Shown one piece after another: positions 7,630-14,356 of a stretch of DNA of 64,000 nucleotides; within the stretch, counting starts at the first letter, position 1; each line of letters opens with the position of its first letter. Made by a program: the position numbers and the translations under genes. The DNA is from QYOJ01 sp964642545. Its GTDB lineage: Bacteria; Bacteroidota; Bacteroidia; Bacteroidales; FEN-979. Location: assembly GCA_964642545.1 (NCBI GenBank), contig CAZXQU010000003.1:1-64000 (forward strand), in the 5' to 3' direction. The notes below the pieces were generated by a model that worked only from the letters and a program-made list of their open reading frames with translations, made no database searches and was not told where the DNA came from.

Positions 7630-8969
7630 AATGATCCTTTTCTGTTCCTGCCCCTCATTCTGTTCATGAAAGTAACCACATCTTCGTCGGGAAAGACCCA
7701 CCTTCTGCCTGTGTTATCCGCTCGTTCTTTTAAACTCCCGTAATCTATCCCATCTGCCAGGTAATAGGTTGGTTCAATCAGTGTATCCCCTGGATCAATG
7801 TATCTGTCAGCGATTGCGAGTTTATATAAGGTAGTACCCGGATAAATTCTCATTCCGACATAAGGGAAAAAAACAGAATTTGCTATTCGTTTTGAGTTTT
7901 CAAATCCCTCATTGATGCTATCTTCGGTTTCACCGTATCCTCCAAGAATGAGAAAATGAGCGAAATATATCTCAACTTCATTGCATATATCGGATACCTC
8001 CACAATCTCATTTACCGAAAAGTTCTTGCGGTAATGCTTCAGGGTGCTATCCGAGAGTGATTCCGTGCCAAATTCAATGTGTGTAAGCCCTGATTCGGCA
8101 AAAAGTTTGAGTTCATCCAGCGTTAGATTATGGGGAGAAAAATAGGCTCCCCACTTGATCTTAACCTTCGACTTCAGGATCTTTTGAGCCAGTTCCTGAT
8201 TGAATTTCCGGTGGATATTAAAAATAGAATCAGTAAAAAAGACATAGTTAAGGTGCTGATTAAAATAGAGATCTTTTAACGTATCTACAATCTTATCAGC
8301 GTCAAGAGTCCTGACTTTCCTTCCTTCAATGACAGGATAGGTGCAGTAGATGCATTCGTAAGGACATCCTCTCTTGGTTTGCAGATTCATCATCCCGCTT
8401 TTCTTCCAGTAGAACTGACTCAGGTTGTCTGAAAAGGATAGATCAAGTGAACTGAGGTAATGTGTTCGGGGATTGACCACTGTGCGACTCCCGTTCTGGT
8501 ATACAAGGCCCTCAATTGAATAGTCAGGAGATCCGCTGAGGATACTGGTCAAAAGTTGATAGAGGCTCTTTTCTCCTTCGCCATAAATTCCAAAATCAGG
8601 TTTAAAAAAGTTAAAAAGTTCATCCGGGAAGATTGAAAAAGCTGATCCCCCAATAATTAAGGTTGTTTTCGGAAGCGTTTGGCGAATCAGGTCGATAATC
8701 GCTTTGTATCCTGTAAGAAAAAACTCACGTGAGATAGAGCTCACATCGTCTACATTCCGTAAAGAGACACCTGTGAAATCGGGATTGTAGTTTTTCAGGT
8801 ATGCAATAAGTTCCTCGTCACTATGGAGGTTCATGTCAAATACTACGATTTCAAAACCTTTAAGACGATCCTTCAGGTATGAATGCAGGTATGAGATACC
8901 TAATGGATAGACCGGATAGGGGACCGCGAAGCGGTTGGGTGAAACGAGAAGTAATTTCTTGCTGGTCAT
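7608..8969 (-). CDS. B12-binding radical SAM protein of lipid/pigment biosynthesis
   Basis: A 453-aa two-domain enzyme. Residues 1-150 form a cobalamin-binding-like Rossmann domain (PYPVYPLGISYLHSYL near the start, IIGGSAFS near 106). The radical SAM domain follows with the cluster motif Cys202, Cys206 and Cys209 in RGCPYECIYCTYP. Class B radical SAM enzymes of this layout often transfer methyl groups to unactivated carbons. In a flexirubin-like pathway a C-methylation of the aryl ring or the chain would fit, but this is inference. The 3' end overlaps the dehydratase start by 22 bases. Confidence 0.85.
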   Translation of the reverse strand: MTSKKLLLVSPNRFAVPYPVYPLGISYLHSYLKDRLKGFEIVVFDMNLHSDEELIAYLKNYNPDFTGVSLRNVDDVSSISREFFLTGYKAIIDLIRQTLPKTTLIIGGSAFSIFPDELFNFFKPDFGIYGEGEKSLYQLLTSILSGSPDYSIEGLVYQNGSRTVVNPRTHYLSSLDLSFSDNLSQFYWKKSGMMNLQTKRGCPYECIYCTYPVIEGRKVRTLDADKIVDTLKDLYFNQHLNYVFFTDSIFNIHRKFNQELAQKILKSKVKIKWGAYFSPHNLTLDELKLFAESGLTHIEFGTESLSDSTLKHYRKNFSVNEIVEVSDICNEVEIYFAHFLILGGYGETEDSINEGFENSKRIANSVFFPYVGMRIYPGTTLYKLAIADRYIDPGDTLIEPTYYLADGIDYGSLKERADNTGRRWVFPDEDVVTFMNRMRGRNRKGSLWHHLKK

Positions 8970-8979
8970 GCAGTTAAGT

Positions 8980-9882
8980 TCAGGTTATCTGGTTTGGTTT
9001 AGCATGCCAGAAATCGTAGTAATTGAACCATTGTAATGGGTATCTGCGAAGGATTTCTTCAAATTTTCTAACATAAATTGTCAGGGCTTCCCGCAGTATC
9101 AGTTCACGCTTCTGCAGATTTCGGGTAAATTCAATCCTGTATAAAGGGGTGGCAAAAAAGTGGTAATGCGATCGTCTCTCTTTTACAGCAAACACGTATG
9201 AAACCGGGACGTTAAAGCGTGCTGCCAGGTTCACGGGTCCAATCGGAAAGTAAGCTTGTTTGCCCATGAATTCCAACGAAATCGTTTTGTTGCCTTCAAT
9301 GTACCTGTCGCCATGCATGGCAATGATATCGCCGGATGCAAATGCTTGTTCAATTTCTTTAAGGTGATTGTAATCCTCTCTGATAACGATAAAGTGAACA
9401 TTCCGTTCCTTCATCGTCTCTTTCAGATAATCGTTGATTTGTTGGTGTTCAGCATCAAAAATGATGATATGGATCTGTTTGTTCAGGCGGTTTAAAAGAT
9501 TTCCGGCAATCTCCCAGTTTCCCACGTGGGCACTGATCAGTAACCCGCCATTTTGCATCTGTCGCAAATACTCTTCGCCTTCGAAATCAAATGTAAACTG
9601 TTGTTGAAACCCGGCAAGCATCGCTATCTTGTCAATCAGGATTTGGCCGAAAATGTAGTAGTTCCGAAAAATACTGATTACCGACTTCCAGGACGAGTAA
9701 CCCAGCCTCTCCCTGAAATAAGTATAGACAGCTTTGAATGCATCACGGGAATTAAATACAAACCAGGTAACGACGAAACGCAGAAGAAAATAGGCAAAAG
9801 AAATTCCAAGGTATTTCAAGGTCCAGATAAAGATTTTATACCCTAAGACCCCTCCTCTGGTTTTTCCTTTCCATGACGACAT
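8980..9882 (-). CDS. LpxL/HtrB-like lysophospholipid acyltransferase
   Basis: A 300-aa inner-membrane-associated acyltransferase. An N-terminal hydrophobic segment (about 18-42) is followed by the catalytic HX4E motif, His119 and Glu124 in SAHVGNWEIAG, and by a second conserved block near GDRYIEGNKTI. These are the hallmarks of the LpxL/LpxM family, which uses acyl-ACP to acylate lipid alcohols. Such a gene is a regular member of aryl-polyene clusters, where it is thought to attach an acyl or polyene chain to a lipid anchor. It lies 10 bases upstream of the radical SAM gene and 7 bases downstream of an ACP gene. Confidence 0.87.
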   Translation of the reverse strand: MSSWKGKTRGGVLGYKIFIWTLKYLGISFAYFLLRFVVTWFVFNSRDAFKAVYTYFRERLGYSSWKSVISIFRNYYIFGQILIDKIAMLAGFQQQFTFDFEGEEYLRQMQNGGLLISAHVGNWEIAGNLLNRLNKQIHIIIFDAEHQQINDYLKETMKERNVHFIVIREDYNHLKEIEQAFASGDIIAMHGDRYIEGNKTISLEFMGKQAYFPIGPVNLAARFNVPVSYVFAVKERRSHYHFFATPLYRIEFTRNLQKRELILREALTIYVRKFEEILRRYPLQWFNYYDFWHAKPNQIT

Positions 9883-9889
9883 CAGGGAA

Positions 9890-10138
9890 TTAATTTGGAT
9901 TAACTCGTTTGATTATGTATGTGTAAAAGTCCTGGAGGGTTGTTACATCTGCCATCTCTTCGGCTTTCATCTTAAAGCCAAAATTATTTTCAATAATGAC
10001 AAACAGATCAACAAAGTCAAGACTATCAATGCCGAGATCCTTTTTTAAATCGGCTGCAAGCCTGATCTGATCAGCATCAATCTCAATTTCTTCAATCAAG
10101 AGTTGATTGATCTTCTTGATTATCTCATCGTTCTGCAT
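9890..10138 (-). CDS. Acyl carrier protein (second of the cluster)
   Basis: An 82-aa acidic ACP from the chosen ATG at 10138 (MQNDEIIKKINQLL), which begins helix I as in other ACPs. In-frame ATGs at 10150 and 10162 would add 4 or 8 residues, and no ribosome-binding site decides between them. The phosphopantetheine site is Ser39 in GIDSLDFVDL. It lies directly before the acyltransferase gene and after a ketosynthase gene, so it may be the carrier seen by both. Confidence 0.9.
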   Translation of the reverse strand: MQNDEIIKKINQLLIEEIEIDADQIRLAADLKKDLGIDSLDFVDLFVIIENNFGFKMKAEEMADVTTLQDFYTYIIKRVNPN

Positions 10139-10190
10139 CAGGAGGTTCATTAATTGATGCAAAAATACATATTTTTAAAGAAATTAAGCG

Positions 10191-11408
10191 TTAAAACTTG
10201 CGGATAACAAGAGCTGAGTTTGTTCCTCCAAATCCGAATGAATTGGATAGAAATGCATTGATCTCAGCTGAAGTAGTTTCCTGCACGATGTTCAGCCGTT
10301 TTGAAAATTCATCCGGATTGTCAAAGTTGATATTAGGAGCCACAAAGGAGTTTTGCATCATTAACAAAGAGTAGATAACCTCACTAGCTCCTCCCATCCA
10401 CATCTCATGTCCTGTCATGGATTTCGTGCTGCTAATCAGAGGTTCAGCCTTCCCGAATACTTGGTCAATTGCCTGTGCTTCGTTGCTGTCACCAGCCTGC
10501 GTGGAGGTTGCGTGTGCATTAATGTAGTCCATCTCTTTGATACCCATACCCGAATCTTTCAGCGCCATCTGCATCGCCCGGGCAGGTCCGTCAACATTCG
10601 GCAAAGAGATATGTTCTCCATTGGATGAGAATCCATAGCCAACAACTTCTCCAAGAATTGTTGCTCCACGTTTAACAGCAGAGTCGTAGCTTTCAAGGAT
10701 GACACTTGCCGCTCCGCCACTAGGCACAAGGCCATCACGATTCAAGTCAAAAGGACGGGAAGCTTTGGTTGGTTCCGATTCATGCGTAGAAAAGGCGTTG
10801 AGTGCGTCGAAGCTGGCAGTTGATTCGGGGTTGATTTCCTGGGCCCCGCCACAGATGATGATATCCTGGAGTCCCTGTTTGATCAATAGATATCCCATCC
10901 CGATAGCATGGGAGCCACTGGCACAAGCGCCCGCGATAGTAAAATTAATTCCACGAAGCCTGAAAATGACTGACAGGTTCATAGAGACTGTAGAATTCAT
11001 CGCCTGGAAGATATTTCCGGAACCAATCATCATGGTATCCTTTTTCGAACGCAGGATATCGACTGACTCAACAACCGGGACTGCAGAACTATCATTCCCG
11101 TATAGAATCCCAACTTCATGCTGGTCAAGGAAAGATTGATCGATTCCTGCAATCTTTAAAGCTTCAAGCGTGGCGATGTAAGCATATTCGCCTTGTACAG
11201 CCATTCCAACACGCATTCTGCGATCGAGGACGCCCTTTAAAACAGGACGGTCCACCATACCAGTAAGTGCAGAACGGAATCCCATCTCTTTGCGGATAGG
11301 GTCGAAAACAACTCCAGATTTTCCCTGGTACAAAGAATGTTTAACCTCATCGAGACTTTTCCCGATTACACTGTAAATTCCCATACCGGTAATGACGACT
11401 CTATTCAA
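10191..11408 (-). CDS. Beta-ketoacyl-ACP synthase (FabF-like)
   Basis: A 405-aa condensing enzyme with the Cys-His-His triad at Cys162 (AGACASGSHAIG), His299 (NAHATSTQAGD) and His334 (STKSMTGHEMW). The threonine expected after the first catalytic His block is kept as HATST. The length equals that of FabF. It is the first ketosynthase in transcription order, after the ammonia-lyase and reductase genes, so it may handle the first condensation on the aromatic starter. That assignment is only positional. Confidence 0.9.
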   Translation of the reverse strand: MNRVVITGMGIYSVIGKSLDEVKHSLYQGKSGVVFDPIRKEMGFRSALTGMVDRPVLKGVLDRRMRVGMAVQGEYAYIATLEALKIAGIDQSFLDQHEVGILYGNDSSAVPVVESVDILRSKKDTMMIGSGNIFQAMNSTVSMNLSVIFRLRGINFTIAGACASGSHAIGMGYLLIKQGLQDIIICGGAQEINPESTASFDALNAFSTHESEPTKASRPFDLNRDGLVPSGGAASVILESYDSAVKRGATILGEVVGYGFSSNGEHISLPNVDGPARAMQMALKDSGMGIKEMDYINAHATSTQAGDSNEAQAIDQVFGKAEPLISSTKSMTGHEMWMGGASEVIYSLLMMQNSFVAPNINFDNPDEFSKRLNIVQETTSAEINAFLSNSFGFGGTNSALVIRKF

Positions 11409-11410
11409 AT

Positions 11411-11443
11411 AGCGAAATGGTGAAATGGTGAGATGGCGAAATT
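11411..11443 (+). repeat. Short-period repeat aaatggtga/aaatggcga
   Basis: Three imperfect 8-9 base units of the type gaaatggtg lie in the gap between the ketosynthase and FabG genes. The same words occur inside the activase gene at 22033-22095, where they are translated. Confidence 0.7.
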
Positions 11444-11458
11444 AAAAAAAGAATCAAA

Positions 11459-11502
11459 CATTTTCAATTCGAAAATCGTAATTCGTACTTCGTAATTCAT
11501 AA
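11459..11502 (+). repeat. Short-period repeat of attcgtaattcgta type
   Basis: Degenerate copies of a word like attcgta(a/c)tt fill the gap directly after the FabG stop codon. Similar AT-rich words with cga/tcg cores lie at 26396-26460. Confidence 0.65.
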
Positions 11503-12231
11503 TTAAGTATAAAGTCCTCCGTTAACGTTGATTACGGCTCCGGTGATGTAGGAAGCCTCTTCAGAAGCCAGGAATCCAACAATGCTTGCGACCTCTTCAG
11601 GTGTGCCGAAGCGCCCTGCCGGGATCATGGTCTTAAGCTGACTCTCATCCATATCCTTGGTCATATCGGTACGGATAAATCCCGGAGCGACGGCATTGAC
11701 GGTCACCTTTTTCTTGGCTACCTCCTGGGCCATTGCTTTGGTAGCGCCAATCACGCCAGCTTTAGCTGCGGAATAATTTACTTGTCCCGGGAGCCCCTTC
11801 AATCCCGATAATGAAACGATATTGATGATTCTCCCGAACTTGTTGATCAGCATATCTTTTGTCAAGATCCTCGTGATGTAAAGAAAACTGTTCAGGTTGG
11901 TGTTGATCACGTCATGCCATTCATCGTCTTTCATCCACATCACAAGAGCATCTTTTCGGATACCTGCATTGTTTACCAGGACCGAGATATAGTTCCCCTC
12001 GTGTTTTTCAATCCAGCTATTCAGTGCATTTTCAACCTCCTTCTGATCGGATACATCAAACTTGACGATTTCTCCATCACTCCCAGTTTCCCTGACCAGT
12101 TCCAACGTTTTCTCTGCTTCATCCTGGTTAGAGTGATAGTTGATAAGGAGGTAGTGTCCGGTTTGGGCAAGACGAATGCAGCAAGCCCTTCCAATTCCTC
12201 TGGAACCACCTGTCACCAATGCGTATTTCAT
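11503..12231 (-). CDS. fabG: 3-oxoacyl-ACP reductase (FabG-like SDR)
   Basis: A 242-aa short-chain dehydrogenase that reduces 3-ketoacyl-ACP with NADPH. The start at 12231 (MKYALVTGGSRGIG) is chosen because the 13 upstream in-frame residues are not family-like and would run into the ammonia-lyase gene. Cofactor motif GGSRGIG at 8-14, NNAG at 87-90, and the catalytic set Asn112, Ser140, Tyr153 and Lys157 are all present. It lies 28 bases after the ammonia-lyase stop and is separated by repeats from the next ketosynthase. It provides the reduction step before dehydration in polyene formation. Confidence 0.92.
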   Translation of the reverse strand: MKYALVTGGSRGIGRACCIRLAQTGHYLLINYHSNQDEAEKTLELVRETGSDGEIVKFDVSDQKEVENALNSWIEKHEGNYISVLVNNAGIRKDALVMWMKDDEWHDVINTNLNSFLYITRILTKDMLINKFGRIINIVSLSGLKGLPGQVNYSAAKAGVIGATKAMAQEVAKKKVTVNAVAPGFIRTDMTKDMDESQLKTMIPAGRFGTPEEVASIVGFLASEEASYITGAVINVNGGLYT

Positions 12232-12259
12232 AATTTTTATGTTTTCCTGAAATAGGATG

Positions 12260-13813
12260 CTAATCCTCAAAAGAGAACTGGAGTTTGTTCTCTGTGATAT
12301 ACTGAACTATATTCTTTACATCTGGGTATCGAACAGCATCTTCTGTGAATTTCGGAACAATCTTTCGGAGCTCTTCATACTTACTTTTTGAGTAAGATGA
12401 CAATCGATCCTTGATATCCAGGTAATCGATGGCCTGTAAGATTGAGATCATTTCAATAGCCAGCACCTGGTAGGTATTATCAATTACCTTTTTTGTCATC
12501 AATGCTGCATTAGTCCCCATGCTAACAATATCCTGGTTGTCATTATTATTCGTAATGCTATGAATATACATAGGGAAGGAGAGAGTTTGGTTTTCGGCGA
12601 CGGTAGAAACTGCAGTAAACTGGACTCCCTGCATCCCGAGGTTAAGCCCAAGTTTGCCCAGGTTTACAAAAGGAGGCAATTTCTCATTCAGTTTCGGATT
12701 CATAAGATAGTTAAGCTGTCGCTCGGCCAGCATAGAGAGTTTGGTGATGGCAATTTTCAGTTTGTCCATTTCAAGAGCAACATAATCACCATGAAAATTG
12801 CCTCCATGGTAAACATTCCTGTGCTCTCCATCAATGATGGGATTGTCACTACATGAGTTTACCTCATTCATAAGAACATGGACAGAGAAAAGGATAGTAT
12901 CAAGCACAGGACCAAGTACTTGTGGAACACACCGTAAGGAGTAATATTCCTGTACCTTGTGTTTGAACACTTCCACTTCCACGGTCTTATCATTATAATA
13001 TAAGTGGTCGGCCCGGCGACGTATCAATTGACTGTCTTTCAAAATTGATTTCATAGTACGGGCTACCTGACGCTGGCCATGGTGGGATTTTGCACGGTTC
13101 AGTCCGTCTGAAAAATGATCATCATACGACTCCACGATCTCAGTGATCATGGAAGATGCAAGCATGGACCAATCCAGAAGGTTCCGTGCGTGGATCCCAT
13201 TGATCATTCCAATACCTGTCATACAGGATGTGCCATTGATCAACCCCAAACCTTCACGGATATGCATTTTAATAGGAGTGAGACCTACCTCTTCAAAAAC
13301 CTCTGCAGTAGGTATGAACTCGCCTTGATAAGAGACTTCTCCTTCACCAATAAGGTTGACAGCCAGGTGAGCCAGTTGAATAAGATCACCACTAGCTCCA
13401 ACCCCTCCGTGTTCGGGAATGTAAGGATTGATATTAAGATTGATCATATCCTTCATTAGCTCAGTTACTTCAGGATGGATACCCGATTTGCCCTGAACAA
13501 GGGTATTAAGCCTTGCCAGCATTGTGGCTTTGGCATAAATATCGGGGAGGGGAGGTCCGCAACCTGCAGCATGAGATCGGATAAGATTGTATTGCAGGTC
13601 AATTTCACGATTATCATTAATCTTGAACTGAGCCATGGGGCCCAGACCAGTATTGATTCCATAAATCACTTTGCCCTTAGCAAACCCTTTCAAAAATTCG
13701 TAATCTTCAGCAACTTTTCTTCGGGCCTCAATATCAATATCGATCTTCTCGCCTTCAAAAAGAACCTTAAAAAAATCACCAACTGTTGTTTTTCTGTTTC
13801 CAACAACTACCAT
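12260..13813 (-). CDS. Aromatic amino acid ammonia-lyase (HAL/TAL family), probable coumarate-type starter supply
   Basis: A 517-aa lyase that removes ammonia from an amino acid with a self-made MIO group. The Ala140-Ser141-Gly142 triad that forms MIO is in GGVGASGDLIQLAH, and the catalytic Tyr51 lies in YGINTGLGP. The substrate-selectivity pair, found in NLIRSHAAG, is Ser80-His81 as in histidine ammonia-lyases, while the classical tyrosine enzymes have His-Leu. There is no hutU, hutI or ftcD nearby, and the gene heads a ketosynthase/ACP cluster. Its likely role is therefore to make 4-coumarate from tyrosine as starter. Substrate choice stays uncertain. Confidence 0.88.
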   Translation of the reverse strand: MVVVGNRKTTVGDFFKVLFEGEKIDIDIEARRKVAEDYEFLKGFAKGKVIYGINTGLGPMAQFKINDNREIDLQYNLIRSHAAGCGPPLPDIYAKATMLARLNTLVQGKSGIHPEVTELMKDMINLNINPYIPEHGGVGASGDLIQLAHLAVNLIGEGEVSYQGEFIPTAEVFEEVGLTPIKMHIREGLGLINGTSCMTGIGMINGIHARNLLDWSMLASSMITEIVESYDDHFSDGLNRAKSHHGQRQVARTMKSILKDSQLIRRRADHLYYNDKTVEVEVFKHKVQEYYSLRCVPQVLGPVLDTILFSVHVLMNEVNSCSDNPIIDGEHRNVYHGGNFHGDYVALEMDKLKIAITKLSMLAERQLNYLMNPKLNEKLPPFVNLGKLGLNLGMQGVQFTAVSTVAENQTLSFPMYIHSITNNNDNQDIVSMGTNAALMTKKVIDNTYQVLAIEMISILQAIDYLDIKDRLSSYSKSKYEELRKIVPKFTEDAVRYPDVKNIVQYITENKLQFSFED

Positions 13814-13896
13814 ATATCCAAGGTATTACGTGCCAGAAAACCAAGAATATTGTCTTCCCGGTTTATTTCAACTCATAAAGGTAAAATCTGTACCTA

Positions 13897-14163
13897 TCAG
13901 TCACGTTTGAAAAATGTATCTGGCTTTGGTCTGGCTTCATTAACCTTCATCTCGCGGTTGTCAACTTCACGGCCATTAAGTTCCTGAATCGCAGTATTCG
14001 CTTCATCAGCATTCTCCATAACAACGAAGCCAAATCCTTTACTTTGTCCCGTATACTTGTCACTAATTAAATTTACTGAAGTAACCTCGCCAAACTCTTC
14101 GAAAAGTTGTTTAAGATCATCTTCATTTACCTTATAGCTAAGGTTTCCTACATAAATATTCAT
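13897..14163 (-). CDS. RNA-binding protein with one RRM domain
   Basis: An 88-aa protein made of a single RNA recognition motif. RNP2 is IYVGNL (3-8) and RNP1 is KGFGFVVM (42-49). The basic tail ARPKPDTFFKRD follows. Short RRM proteins of this kind are common in Bacteroidota and Cyanobacteria and bind single-stranded RNA; some respond to cold. It lies alone between the pigment operon and a tRNA gene, 83 bases upstream of the ammonia-lyase start, and is probably transcribed separately. Confidence 0.93.
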   Translation of the reverse strand: MNIYVGNLSYKVNEDDLKQLFEEFGEVTSVNLISDKYTGQSKGFGFVVMENADEANTAIQELNGREVDNREMKVNEARPKPDTFFKRD

Positions 14164-14256
14164 ACAAAATTGGTTTAAGTGAAATTATTTCCTTGAAAAA
14201 AAAGGCAGGTTAAAAACAAACTATTAAGAAGTAAAATAACTCAGGCTTTTAATTCG

Positions 14257-14330
14257 TGACCCCGACAGGATTCAAACCTGTAACCTTCTGATCCGTAGTC
14301 AGATACTCTATTCAGTTGAGCTACGGGGCC
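14257..14330 (-). tRNA. tRNA-Arg (anticodon ACG)
   Basis: Seventy-four bases fold as a cloverleaf on the minus strand. The acceptor stem GGCCCCG pairs with CGGGGTC (one G-T pair) and the discriminator base is A. The anticodon stem TCTGA/TCAGA holds the loop CTACGGA, giving anticodon ACG. The T arm has the expected GGTTTGAATCC-like loop. CCA is not encoded. The first A of the anticodon is presumably converted to inosine, so the tRNA would read CGU, CGC and CGA. Confidence 0.96.
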
Positions 14331-14341
14331 AATTGCGTGTG

Positions 14342-14349
14342 CAAAGGTA
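14342..14349 (-). promoter_or_regulatory. -7 promoter box for tRNA-Arg
   Basis: The minus strand reads TACCTTTG, a perfect match to the Bacteroidota -7 consensus TAnnTTTG, 11 bases before the tRNA 5' end. A clear -33 TTTG is not seen at the right distance. Confidence 0.65.
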
Positions 14350-14356
14350 CGAAATT

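Noticed and set aside
12260..13813. Histidine catabolism (hut) gene
   Set aside because: The sequence is HAL-like, but no hutU, hutI or formiminotransferase gene is near and it leads a ketosynthase/ACP operon.
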